This document shows, piece after piece, positions 1 through 8,237 of a stretch of 43,213 nt of DNA. Source of the DNA: Bacteroidales bacterium (GTDB lineage: Bacteria > Bacteroidota > Bacteroidia > Bacteroidales > F082); assembly GCA_016284305.1 (NCBI GenBank), contig JAEEON010000003.1:1-43213 (forward strand), in the 5' to 3' direction. The notes under the pieces are model-generated. The model was not told the origin of the DNA and made no database searches. It saw nothing but the letters and a program-made list of their open reading frames with translations. The stretch's first letter is position 1; the number at the start of each line of letters is the position of its first letter. A program made the position numbers and the translations under genes.

Positions 1-963
1 GGTGCAGTCGCTTCCATAGTTGTATGTGCCGCCACCGCTCACTGTGCCACCCGACGAGGGAATGGACGAAACCGATATGGTGTAACTGTTCTGGCTGAAC
101 TCCGCCACGTAACTGGCGTTCGAAGTCACCGTGAAGCTATAGCTTGGATTAGTCGATACTTGACTACCGTTTCTCGTCCAACGGACAAAGCTATAGCCCG
201 TAGCGGGCGAGGCCGTAAGTGTGCAGTTGCTTCCATAGCTGTAGGTGCCACCACCGCTTACTGTGCCACCCGCCGAAGGATTCGCCGTGGCGGTGATGGT
301 GTAATTGTTCAGGCCGAAGTGGGCTTCATAACTAGCGCTCTCTGTCACCGTGAAGCTGTAGTGGGCGTTAGTGGACACCTGAGAGTTGTTTTTACTCCAA
401 TAAGAGAAAAAATAGCCTGCGTTAGGAGAAGCCGTCAAGTTGCAGTTGCTTCCATAGTTGTATGTGCCGCCACCGCTTACTGTGCCACCCGACGAGGGAA
501 TGGACGAAACCGATATGGTGTAGCTGTTCTGGCTGAACTCCGCCACGTAACTGGCGTTCGAAGTCACCGTGAAGCTATAGCTTGGATTAGTCGATACTTG
601 ACTACCGTTTCTCGTCCAACGGACAAAGCTATAGCCGGTAGCGGGCGAGGCCGTAAGTGTGCAGTTGCTTCCATAGCTGTAGGTGCCGCCGCCACTCACT
701 GTGCCACCCGCCGAAGGACTTGCCGTGGCGGTGATGGTGTAATTGTTCAGGCCGAAGTGGGCTTCATAACTAGCGCTCTCTGTCACCGTGAAGCTATAGT
801 TGGCGTTAGTGGACACCTGAGAGTTGTTTTTACTCCAATAAGAGAAAAAATAGCCTGCGTTAGGAGAAGCCGTCAAGTTGCATGTACTTCCACTCTGATA
901 GGTTCCCGCACCACCCACAGTGCCGCCCGACGAAGGAATGGCCGAGGCGTTGATGACATAGGA
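1..963 (-). repeat. 219-bp tandem repeats in an alternating A-B (438-bp) higher-order array
   Basis: The landmark TCCATAG recurs at 13, 232, 451 and 670, and its diverged form at 889: exactly 219 bp apart each time (73 codons). Units alternate between two types. The unit at 1-219 differs from that at 439-657 at about five positions by eye, and the unit at 220-438 from that at 658-876 at about eight. Adjacent A and B units are far more divergent. The recent duplication step was therefore a 438-bp dimer. The array continues beyond the left edge. Confidence 0.93.
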
Positions 964-3390
964 TGTTGAAGGCTCCTCCCTCTTGGCGGCTATCGTAAAT
1001 GAGCCGCTATTCGAACCAAACCCTTCTATTTTAAGATAATAAAACGCGTTGCCTCCTGTATTGGTGAATTCTAAAGAAGATAAATTTCCAGTACAACCAT
1101 CGTCATCTTCCATTATAAAATTACAATTCGAGTCATAAAGAGACAATTTGGTGTCAAAATTAGCATCTCCGGGATAGCAAGTCTGAAATGTAAAAGTGTT
1201 TGACGACAACAAGACAACCCTATAGACGCGACAGCCTCCCGAACTGATGCTTGAAGTTTTGTAAGACCATTCCCCTACATCAACCTTATGCAATGTCCAG
1301 AGTTCATCGTAATCACAGTTTCCACCTCCGCTGCTGCCTCCCACAATTTGAAACTCCAATGGATTGGAGTTTGTCAAAGAACCAACATCATAAGCGCGAT
1401 TATAACCTCCAGCATTATAGTTTCTCACTCTGACATAAAACTTGGTGGTACCAACTGGTGATGAAACCCCGCTATTTGAAAACGTAAAAGATTCCGTACC
1501 GCCCGCATAAATAGGTGTAAATTCATTTTCTTGAATACACATAAAGTTCCCATCTGATTGTTCTATCCATAAAGAAACATAACCCGACCAGGTTTCACTG
1601 CCAGCATTAGTTACACTATAATTCACCGTCAATGGTTGGCCTTGTGTCACATTAGTTACAATAGAACCATTTTGGCGCAACTCGATGTCACCATCTAACC
1701 GCAGAATAATATTTCTCATATTGTTGTATCGCATAATATTATATCCACTAAAATCACTGGTTCTATATGTAGCGCTATGTGTTTTCCAATCGGGACTACC
1801 ACTGGATTCGAATACGGTAATTTGGCCATCGCTAGTATGTCCAGTGTATAACCTCACATGTCCAGGATCGCCCGTCTTGTTTAGAGCATCCCCTTTTTGA
1901 AAAACACTGCTACTCGCTCCTACTACAGATCCATAATTTGTGAAATCACTTGAAGATGCAATCTGGCCTGTCCCCGTATGGCTTGAAAGCTCCAAACATC
2001 TGGATACAAATCCGCTACAGTCAACACCGATAACGTATGTATCTGACACATTTAGATATGCACTACCTCCACAGGACGATGTAGTAATACGGTTCCCTGT
2101 GTACTTACCCTCAGAAGCTAATTCCTCAAAAGACACATGATCCGTAAACCCATACCATTTATATGGGACTCCAATTTCCGTGTAATAATAATTAGTAATA
2201 GGTGTAATGATATAACCCGCTCCTGAACCGCTAATCCAAGTACAAGTAGTGGTCACATTATCTGGTATTGGCGTCCATTCCATCGCGCAGTATTCATGTG
2301 CATTGTACCATGCCTGCGTGATGGTTCTCCAATTTCCTCTCGTAGGGTTATTGATAGTTGTATCTTCATAAGAAATCCCATTATTAGTTTCGAGAAGGGA
2401 ATCGTCAAAATTATCATCTGACAATATAATAGAATCGGGGCTGTCTATTCTGTTCGTATTCGTACCGATTTTGAAGATAGTAATACCTTCTTGGCCTGAA
2501 AATGCATAATACCAAGCATCGCCATTGAATAGGAATGGTTTGTGTATGTATGAAATGAAGTTAATGGGTACTTCAACGAGATTAATCAATTCACCATTAG
2601 AATTAACCACTAACAGATAGCTCTTCACAAAACATCCAGTACGATTGTGTGACGTTTCTATGTTTATTGCGGTATAATCATCATCGACACTAATATACTC
2701 AATACAAGATAGTTTACCCTCCAGTCCTAGGGATCCCATCGAAACATTAAAGCTCCCACTTTTAGAAGGTGTTTCATTATATAATATAAAACTGTTTTCA
2801 TCAATGTATTGTGGATGAATTTTGCAGCCTCTTGTATAATGATAGTAGAACGTATCGATTTCTTGCAATCCATCAGAAGTTATACTATATGTATTTGAAT
2901 TGCTTTCGTGGACAATCGGTTGCCCGTCAATGACTTTCAAATCCGTAATAATAAAGATTTCCTCGTTGAGCAGTTTAGGCTCCTGAAAATCTTTCTTTTC
3001 ATGAATCATTCCTTCAGAGTCTATCGACAAATAGGTTCTGTCTCCTATCACGTGAAACAATCCATTATCATAATCAAATGCTCTGGCAGATATGGGTAGC
3101 TGAATTTTATACAGTATCTGGTTATCCGTAAACGAATACACCAAAATCATATCTGATGCACCCGTGAGTACCGCCACAGTTGCCGTGTCTATCATTCTAA
3201 ATGAAGTGATGGCGTAATTCCGCTCCATTACCTCTTCTTGCGTTATAAAATCATCACTGTAGGGTATGACTCCCACAGTCTTGGCTTTATTATCCAAGTT
3301 GCACTCTTGTCCATTCACTTTTCCCATCCCAACCATCAGCAGGACAAGCAGGGCAATACACTTTGACAGAGAAATAAAGATTGTTTTCAT
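1..3390 (-). CDS. Very large secreted protein: NlpC/P60-like peptidase core plus tandem InlB-type repeats (partial, C-terminus outside window)
   Basis: The frame is open from an ATG at 3390 to the left edge: 1130 codons with no stop, so the C-terminus is missing. Residues 1-28 are a signal peptide ending at NGQ. Residues of about 30-330 are rich in short beta-like segments and resemble a propeller, but I do not recognise the family. A segment GVPYKWYGF is followed by VDCSGF with Cys458, then GHVRLYTG with His511. This order matches the NlpC/P60 cysteine peptidase or amidase fold, which usually cleaves cell-wall peptides. After it come a CARDB-like segment (about 570-690), a DxD-rich pre-peptidase-like segment (about 730-800), and from about residue 810 at least four 73-residue repeats with GGTVSGGGTY and LTASPATGYSF signatures, typical of divergent InlB B-repeats. 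Secretion and surface exposure are inferred. The peptidase call is moderately sure; the substrate is unknown. Confidence 0.75.
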   Translation of the reverse strand, partial: MKTIFISLSKCIALLVLLMVGMGKVNGQECNLDNKAKTVGVIPYSDDFITQEEVMERNYAITSFRMIDTATVAVLTGASDMILVYSFTDNQILYKIQLPISARAFDYDNGLFHVIGDRTYLSIDSEGMIHEKKDFQEPKLLNEEIFIITDLKVIDGQPIVHESNSNTYSITSDGLQEIDTFYYHYTRGCKIHPQYIDENSFILYNETPSKSGSFNVSMGSLGLEGKLSCIEYISVDDDYTAINIETSHNRTGCFVKSYLLVVNSNGELINLVEVPINFISYIHKPFLFNGDAWYYAFSGQEGITIFKIGTNTNRIDSPDSIILSDDNFDDSLLETNNGISYEDTTINNPTRGNWRTITQAWYNAHEYCAMEWTPIPDNVTTTCTWISGSGAGYIITPITNYYYTEIGVPYKWYGFTDHVSFEELASEGKYTGNRITTSSCGGSAYLNVSDTYVIGVDCSGFVSRCLELSSHTGTGQIASSSDFTNYGSVVGASSSVFQKGDALNKTGDPGHVRLYTGHTSDGQITVFESSGSPDWKTHSATYRTSDFSGYNIMRYNNMRNIILRLDGDIELRQNGSIVTNVTQGQPLTVNYSVTNAGSETWSGYVSLWIEQSDGNFMCIQENEFTPIYAGGTESFTFSNSGVSSPVGTTKFYVRVRNYNAGGYNRAYDVGSLTNSNPLEFQIVGGSSGGGNCDYDELWTLHKVDVGEWSYKTSSISSGGCRVYRVVLLSSNTFTFQTCYPGDANFDTKLSLYDSNCNFIMEDDDGCTGNLSSLEFTNTGGNAFYYLKIEGFGSNSGSFTIAAKREEPSTSYVINASAIPSSGGTVGGAGTYQSGSTCNLTASPNAGYFFSYWSKNNSQVSTNANYSFTVTESASYEAHFGLNNYTITATASPSAGGTVSGGGTYSYGSNCTLTASPATGYSFVRWTRNGSQVSTNPSYSFTVTSNASYVAEFSQNSYTISVSSIPSSGGTVSGGGTYNYGSNCNLTASPNAGYFFSYWSKNNSQVSTNAHYSFTVTESASYEAHFGLNNYTITATANPSAGGTVSGGGTYSYGSNCTLTASPATGYSFVRWTRNGSQVSTNPSYSFTVTSNASYVAEFSQNSYTISVSSIPSSGGTVSGGGTYNYGSDCT

Positions 3391-3520
3391 AATGATGATA
3401 AGTAAATTGTTGATTGATTGATAATTTTCAGAATGGGACAAGCGATTCCGTTTGGGAAAAACATCTATAAAAATATGGAAAAGAAACGCGTTCCTGACAA
3501 TTGAAATCCTTACCCCCCCC

Positions 3521-3751
3521 TCAAGACCATCTCTGAAGTTGCTCCGAACAATCCACAAAAAAGTCATGGTTCAGCGCCCGGCTGATGCTGAACAGCATGT
3601 CGGTGCTGATATAAGATTTGCGAAATACTTTGTATAGATTCTCACGGGTGCAGTGCACTTCACCGGCCAACCACGTGATGGTACGGCCTTGCTTGGCTAG
3701 CTCTGATTTGATACGCTGGCCAATATGGAAAACTTCAGAATTGGGTTCCAT
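3521..3751 (-). CDS. Small XRE-like helix-turn-helix regulator
   Basis: A 76-residue protein. Residues of about 8-60 fit a lambda-repressor-like helix-turn-helix: GQRIKSELAKQG, then TWLAGEVHC and TRENLYKVFRKSYIS, then a helix with MLFSISRALNHDFF. Such one-domain XRE proteins are common in Bacteroidales and bind DNA as dimers. It lies 130 bp upstream of the giant repeat-protein gene on the same strand, so it may regulate that gene or be co-transcribed with it. A perfect 12-bp inverted repeat lies immediately upstream of its ATG, as expected for an autoregulated repressor; this is inference. A run of eight G (coding strand) directly follows the stop codon and does not affect the reading frame. 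Confidence 0.75.
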   Translation of the reverse strand: MEPNSEVFHIGQRIKSELAKQGRTITWLAGEVHCTRENLYKVFRKSYISTDMLFSISRALNHDFFVDCSEQLQRWS

Positions 3752-3765
3752 GGTCGTGTTTGTTA

Positions 3766-3836
3766 GATACTACTTTAACAATAGAGGACTAAATGGAGTG
3801 AAATTAGTCTATTTATTGGTTAAATAAAGTAGTATC
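3766..3836. promoter_or_regulatory. Perfect 12-bp inverted repeat, candidate operator of the HTH gene
   Basis: GATACTACTTTA at 3766-3777 and its exact reverse complement TAAAGTAGTATC at 3825-3836, 47 bp apart. Both arms lie within 90 bp upstream of the HTH start at 3751. Spaced arms like these suit two dimers that bind and loop. No convincing TAnnTTTG box was found here, so the promoter itself is not assigned. Confidence 0.5.
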
Positions 3837-3932
3837 AAAAATACGACAAGTACAAACACGATTTATAAAGTAGAGAGTAACTTATATTACCTATTCTTTA
3901 ACCCAAATCATCCAATTTATTGGACGTTCAGT

Positions 3933-5408
3933 TCATATGGCATCTTGCACCAAACGCACCGACAGACCATAGTAGCGACGATAGGTGGTATAGATTTCCA
4001 CCAAATCGCTGTCCATCGTGACAACAAAGGCCGTCCGAACTCCCCAAGCCGTTGACGACCAATACATGCCCGAAGTGCCCTCAAGATCAACGACATTCTC
4101 CTTCCGCCTTCCAGCAGCAGGAAGGAAAACTGCACCGTTGTAATGCAACTCCGACTCAAAGTTGACCAAGGAGATTACATTGCTGGTGAAACTCGCAGTT
4201 TTTTGGTTGATGTTGTTAAGGGTATAGAAAGAAGTATTCCATTCGTCGGGCAAGAGAATGACACCGTTGACACCGCCCACCTGAGCCTTCACGAAACGTA
4301 TCCCGGAAGCAGTGGCGCGCAGGTCGAACACATATTCCCACTCCTCGACGGTAAGTGTTCTCCAGAGGCCTTCCTGATTTCCAATATCGCTGATGATGTT
4401 GTAACCCCAGTCGGCTTGTCCAGTCTGGTCGAACAGGTTGCTACTTGCCGACCCATAGGCATAATAGCTGGAATCATCAACCAGTATGGACCAAGGCTGG
4501 TAGCACACTGCCCCATGATCGAAACCACTCGTACCCCATGCGAACAAGTCAATCCATCCATCATTGGTCTCGCTGATGTTTGCATTTGCTTGGCCTTCGT
4601 AACTGTTCTGCTGTTCTGCAAATCCCCATTGGTTGGTAGAGGCCAGATAGCGCAGGTTACCCTGAGAAAACCACACCTGCTTGTCGTCCGCCACGGAGTA
4701 CAGCCCGTTGAGGCATCCATCAGGAACCTCCATCGTCTCGATGGTAGTGAAAGTCAACTCCTCGCCATAGCCGATACCCTTGCTGTTCTTCGCATAGGCT
4801 TTGACGTAATAAGTGGTGTTGGGTTCAAGTTCGGTGATGTCGATGGAATACTCGCCCAAACCGTTGCCATTGGCATAGGACATCCCGGAAATGTCGGGAT
4901 TGGGTCTGGTACTCCAGCAGGCACCGCGTTCAGTCACCTCAGCACCGCCATCCTCAACGACGTTACAGAGGCAGGTCGCACTGGTGGTGTTCACCCCAAC
5001 CACCTCAACCGTGGCCACCGTAGGCAGTCGCAGGTCCTCAGCGGTAGTGAAAGTGTAAACCTCGCTGCTCCAATCCGTTGCAGCGCCATAATCCACCACA
5101 TAACCATAATAATACAAGGTGGCAGGTTGCAGTCCGGTGATCTCCACAAGATAGTCATGACCGTTCAATGCGACGGGATAATCCGTCGAGCCAAAAAGGT
5201 GTTCCTCCTTGCCCACCCTAAGCGTCATGCTGTTGATGACGCCCGAATAGTCGTAAACACCACTGATGGTCACATGGTCGGCTTCCGCCATGACAGTTTC
5301 TTTTTCCTTGTTGATTTTGAATGTCTCGGTGTTGGGTTTCTCATCCTTCTTGCATGCGAAGAGTGCCAGCATGCCGAGCATAATTGCCATAATTGATTTA
5401 AAATGCAT
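3933..5408 (-). CDS. FISUMP-domain lipoprotein with two fibronectin-III-like domains
   Basis: An exported lipoprotein: the first 20 or so residues end in a lipobox, LALFAC, followed by KKDEK. Two FN3-like domains follow (about 35-120 and 125-220), each ending in a YYxxAYxxxxxG-type strand and TFTT. The C-terminal half (about 225-490) has the pattern of the Fibrobacter succinogenes major paralogous (FISUMP) domain: VWFSQGNLRY, WIDLFAWGTSG, WRTLTVEEWEYVF, VILLPDEW, FLPAAGRR, YWSSTA and a final GLSVRLVQ. This domain is frequent in Bacteroidales surface lipoproteins; its ligand is unknown. I chose the ATG at 5408; a TTG two codons upstream is also in frame. The start overlaps the end of the preceding gene by 11 bp, so translation is probably coupled. 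It is the last gene of the sigma-caspase cassette. Confidence 0.8.
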   Translation of the reverse strand: MHFKSIMAIMLGMLALFACKKDEKPNTETFKINKEKETVMAEADHVTISGVYDYSGVINSMTLRVGKEEHLFGSTDYPVALNGHDYLVEITGLQPATLYYYGYVVDYGAATDWSSEVYTFTTAEDLRLPTVATVEVVGVNTTSATCLCNVVEDGGAEVTERGACWSTRPNPDISGMSYANGNGLGEYSIDITELEPNTTYYVKAYAKNSKGIGYGEELTFTTIETMEVPDGCLNGLYSVADDKQVWFSQGNLRYLASTNQWGFAEQQNSYEGQANANISETNDGWIDLFAWGTSGFDHGAVCYQPWSILVDDSSYYAYGSASSNLFDQTGQADWGYNIISDIGNQEGLWRTLTVEEWEYVFDLRATASGIRFVKAQVGGVNGVILLPDEWNTSFYTLNNINQKTASFTSNVISLVNFESELHYNGAVFLPAAGRRKENVVDLEGTSGMYWSSTAWGVRTAFVVTMDSDLVEIYTTYRRYYGLSVRLVQDAI

Positions 5409-6213
5409 ATCCAATTCCTATTTTAGTTTCTAAAGATTCAAACAACGTGGTAACCGTTTCGAGTGACACTACAAAGCCGTGTACGTGGTATTGAAGTCCC
5501 GCCGACACGTCAACGCCTTGTTGGCTAAAGGCCGTGTTACGGAGCCATTTTCCGTCGGTGGTCTGCCAACGCAAGGTGCGGTTTCCATAACCCACACCCA
5601 CGCGGGCCATCAACGATTGCGTCACACGCATCATGCCTCCTGCCATGACGGACAGGCGCATCTTAGAGGTCTTGCCAGTGTAATTCATCAGATGACCGCC
5701 AGGAAGGTAGCCGTTGGCATCGCAATCGCCATCGAAACTGAACCACGAGAGATCTCCATTACTCATCAGGCTCACGAACCATCCAAAGCGCCGCACCTGT
5801 CCCACGCTGAAGCCAAACGAGCCTTGAGGAGCAAACGAATAGGCCGCGTTGAAGGTGACAAAGGTCTCTTTGGGCCACCGTTCCTTCATCTTCAGGCTAA
5901 TCTTGAAACGCACTTGGTCGTTCTCAAAAGCGTCTGCGTCGAATTCCTTCAACACATCCCAAACGATACTATGACCGAATCCGGCTTTGACATCAACGAT
6001 GTCACCGCTGACCTGTTGCAAGGGACCGCGATAGGTGGCTCCACCATCCAAAGAGACGAAGAGCCGAACGAAATCAGCATCGGCACCGAGGTCGTATTCC
6101 AGCACGATGCTCTTGCCTCGCGGATAGGCCTTGACGATGTCGGCGACTTCCTGAGACAACAGCGGCTGCACCATGCAGCAACCCAACAACAATAGCATCA
6201 CAAGCTTTCGCAT
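5398..6213 (-). CDS. Outer-membrane beta-barrel-like protein of the caspase cassette
   Basis: 271 residues with a clear signal peptide (MRKLVMLLLLGCCMVQPLLSQ). Residues of about 22-110 form a beta-rich segment with the recognisable run VRLFVSLDGGATYRGPL and a later SIVWDVLKEF, seen in Bacteroidales proteins linked to caspase-like and FISUMP genes. From about 115 to the end, alternating aromatic and small residues in amphipathic strands, finishing IGIGYAF with a terminal Phe, indicate a small outer-membrane barrel. The specific role is unknown. It sits 9 bp after the caspase gene and overlaps the next gene by 11 bp, so it belongs to that operon. Confidence 0.65.
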   Translation of the reverse strand: MRKLVMLLLLGCCMVQPLLSQEVADIVKAYPRGKSIVLEYDLGADADFVRLFVSLDGGATYRGPLQQVSGDIVDVKAGFGHSIVWDVLKEFDADAFENDQVRFKISLKMKERWPKETFVTFNAAYSFAPQGSFGFSVGQVRRFGWFVSLMSNGDLSWFSFDGDCDANGYLPGGHLMNYTGKTSKMRLSVMAGGMMRVTQSLMARVGVGYGNRTLRWQTTDGKWLRNTAFSQQGVDVSAGLQYHVHGFVVSLETVTTLFESLETKIGIGYAF

Positions 6214-6222
6214 CTTCCCTCC

Positions 6223-7464
6223 TTATTTAAGTTTCATCATTCTCCATTCCTTCATGGCACCATTGGCCGAAGGATGTTGTGCCTTCATCCCTTCGATTGC
6301 AGACACGCGCGAGACGTTCTCGTTAAGGTAATCGGCCAGCTCGCCAGCGGTGATGTCACCCTGGGTCTCCTTGAGCTTTTTCAGGAGAAAATAGGTAAAC
6401 AGTCCGTGCGATTTCTCCTTATAGGCGTAAGCCGTCTCTCCGCCTTTGGCCGCAGTGAACGCCAAGGCATTGCCTTGCAGCACTCCTTCCTTGGAAGTGA
6501 CTGCGACGCCACGGCTCTCGGCCAACATGTCGCCTTCACGCGAAGCACCACTGAAACAGGCATCTACGAAAAACAGCACTTTGTCGGCACTAGCCGAACC
6601 CAATTGGGCATACAAGGCATCCAAACCATACCCCGACTCCATGTTGGAGCCATAACCGTCAACAGGCAACAAATAGGCATTGCGACTTGTCTCATCGGGC
6701 ATGCCATGTCCCGAATAGTAGAAGATGGCCTGGCCTTCGCCACGATAGGCTTCCAGCGTAGCTTTCAACCAGTCCACAGCACTGCGCATGTTGTTCAGCG
6801 TGGCATCGGTGACAAAACGGATGTTCTCCTCTGGGATGCCAAGGAGTTGAGTGCAATACTCTTTGAAGACCTCGCCATCATGGATGGCAAAAGGCACATT
6901 CTGTTCCTGCTGGTAGTCCTCGTTGGCGATGATGACGGCAAAGGTCTTGTCGTTGACTGTCTCCGTGACAGGGATGTCAACATCCACATCGGAAGGAGCA
7001 ATGCCTTGGTGGTATCGACTGATGTTAAAGCTGAACACAGGCGACTCCACCTCATAAAGACGGTCACCGTCGAACCAGAGCATCATCTCTGGCGAAAGAC
7101 CGCTCAACTCATAATAACGCATGCGAGCCTCCTTCACCTTGTCCTTGGGAGCCATGACCACGCAAAGCGTATCGGCCGTCGTCAACGTCCACTGGCGGGT
7201 GACATGAATGTTCACCACCTCGTAGCCTTTTTTTCTCGCTTCTATACCACAGATCACGTCACCGACTTTGTGTTCCGCAAAACTCAAGCGGAAACGGCCA
7301 TTGGCGTCACTCATCGAGGGTTGGCAATCATGTTCCGATGGTATGGTAAGCGTAACACCGGCGAGTGCAGCACTTTGGTCGTAAAGATCCACCCTTCCAT
7401 ATTGTACTGTCTGGCCAAAGAGACTGGCATTCAGCATCACCAACAAAAACCACAGTTTTCTCAT
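6223..7464 (-). CDS. Exported caspase-like cysteine protease (peptidase C14 family)
   Basis: 413 residues from the ATG at 7464. A signal peptide (MRKLWFLLVMLNASLFGQ) is followed by a carboxypeptidase-regulatory-like beta domain (about 19-105; YGRVDLYD, SDANGRFRLSF) and then a caspase-type p20 domain beginning KTFAVIIANEDY. The catalytic dyad is visible: His253 in FYYSGHGMP and Cys303 in FVDACFSGAS. C14 enzymes of this type usually cut after Arg, Lys or Asp; the specificity here cannot be read. The start is fixed by a perfect AAGGAGGT six bases upstream and by a four-base ATGA overlap with the anti-sigma-like gene. An upstream in-frame start at 7497 would bury the signal peptide and is rejected. 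Export places the protease where it could meet the periplasmic part of the anti-sigma protein; this is inference. Confidence 0.85.
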   Translation of the reverse strand: MRKLWFLLVMLNASLFGQTVQYGRVDLYDQSAALAGVTLTIPSEHDCQPSMSDANGRFRLSFAEHKVGDVICGIEARKKGYEVVNIHVTRQWTLTTADTLCVVMAPKDKVKEARMRYYELSGLSPEMMLWFDGDRLYEVESPVFSFNISRYHQGIAPSDVDVDIPVTETVNDKTFAVIIANEDYQQEQNVPFAIHDGEVFKEYCTQLLGIPEENIRFVTDATLNNMRSAVDWLKATLEAYRGEGQAIFYYSGHGMPDETSRNAYLLPVDGYGSNMESGYGLDALYAQLGSASADKVLFFVDACFSGASREGDMLAESRGVAVTSKEGVLQGNALAFTAAKGGETAYAYKEKSHGLFTYFLLKKLKETQGDITAGELADYLNENVSRVSAIEGMKAQHPSANGAMKEWRMMKLK

Positions 7465-8237
7465 GGCTTCACCTCCTTTTCCAATGCAACGAGCCAAGGC
7501 TCGGTGGCTGAAGGCCGATACAGTTCATCCCAGGTCTGATAACCTTCCTTGGCAATCATCACCCGCTGTGCGGCGTCTTGCTTATCGAAAGGGATCTCTA
7601 TCCTGAATTGACCCAAGGCATCCGTGATGGTTTGAATGTCAAGGAGGCTCACCGTGGCGCCTTCGAGGGGCTGTCCGTTCTCGAAGTCATAAACACGGCC
7701 AAAGACCACGCCCAAGTCGTTGTTGCGGCGCAATGAAAGCTCGACGCTCCGTTGGGCTTTCACCACTGTATCGATAGTCTGATAGCCATTTGCCTCAAAG
7801 ACGAGGTGTACGCGGCTGCCTTTCAAATGGTATGGGATGTCGTTCAAGAACACCGTTGGGTTTTCGGGAACAATGGCAATGGTTTGCAGGGCATTGCCAG
7901 CATATTCGCATTGAAGCGTGCCTCCTTTGAAAGGAAGGCTAGGGATGGCATAGTCTTTTTCTTCGATGATGTTAACCTTCATCTGCAAAGGAGTCAGCAG
8001 CCGCCATGCCAGCAGGCCGAGGACAGCCACGAGGATCAATGCCAACACGCCAAAGATGTAGAAACGGCGTTTGGCACGCTTGAGGCCCAATTCATAGCGA
8101 GCTAACATGACTGCATCCATGGCCTCGTCATGTTCTGAAAGATACCGTTCCACGGCTGCCTTCTCGTTCGCCGTCAGCTTGCCTTCCAAATAACAAGCCA
8201 GCAGCTCATCCGTGATTTCTATCTTGTCGTTTCTCAT
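7461..8237 (-). CDS. Membrane anti-sigma-factor-like protein with periplasmic regulatory-type beta domain
   Basis: 258 residues from ATG 8237, which overlaps the sigma gene stop as ATGA. Residues 1-50 are a short cytoplasmic helical segment (ITDELLACYLEGKLTANEK) like the N-terminus of anti-sigma factors, but without the zinc-binding His/Cys set. One membrane span lies at about 59-80 after a basic LKRAKRR. The periplasmic part holds PEGA-like and carboxypeptidase-regulatory-like repeats (VFLNDIPYHLKG; GRVYDFENGQPLEGATVSL; DALGQFRIEIP). Position directly after an ECF-type sigma gene plus this topology make an anti-sigma role likely. It could instead be an unrelated membrane anchor for the protease encoded next. 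Confidence 0.7.
   Translation of the reverse strand: MRNDKIEITDELLACYLEGKLTANEKAAVERYLSEHDEAMDAVMLARYELGLKRAKRRFYIFGVLALILVAVLGLLAWRLLTPLQMKVNIIEEKDYAIPSLPFKGGTLQCEYAGNALQTIAIVPENPTVFLNDIPYHLKGSRVHLVFEANGYQTIDTVVKAQRSVELSLRRNNDLGVVFGRVYDFENGQPLEGATVSLLDIQTITDALGQFRIEIPFDKQDAAQRVMIAKEGYQTWDELYRPSATEPWLVALEKEVKP
7471..7478 (-). promoter_or_regulatory. Perfect Shine-Dalgarno sequence of the caspase-like gene
   Basis: AAGGAGGT on the minus strand, six bases before the ATG at 7464, inside the last codons of the anti-sigma-like gene. Strong Shine-Dalgarno sites are uncommon in Bacteroidota. It decides the start and suggests efficient reinitiation at the ATGA junction. Confidence 0.75.

Noticed and set aside
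160..969. Plus-strand 269-codon open frame across the repeats
   Set aside because: It is the antisense shadow of the 219-bp repeats; the minus strand is open for 1130 codons with a signal peptide and clear domains.
3513..3520. Eight-base C run (G on coding strand) as a phase-variation tract of the HTH gene
   Set aside because: It lies after the stop codon, so slippage would not change the protein.
4143..5396. Plus-strand 417-codon open frame opposite the FISUMP gene
   Set aside because: No domain pattern; the minus frame has a lipobox, FN3 and FISUMP signatures.
6274..7539. Plus-strand 421-codon open frame opposite the caspase gene
   Set aside because: Shadow of the caspase-like gene, whose His/Cys dyad and start signals are clear.
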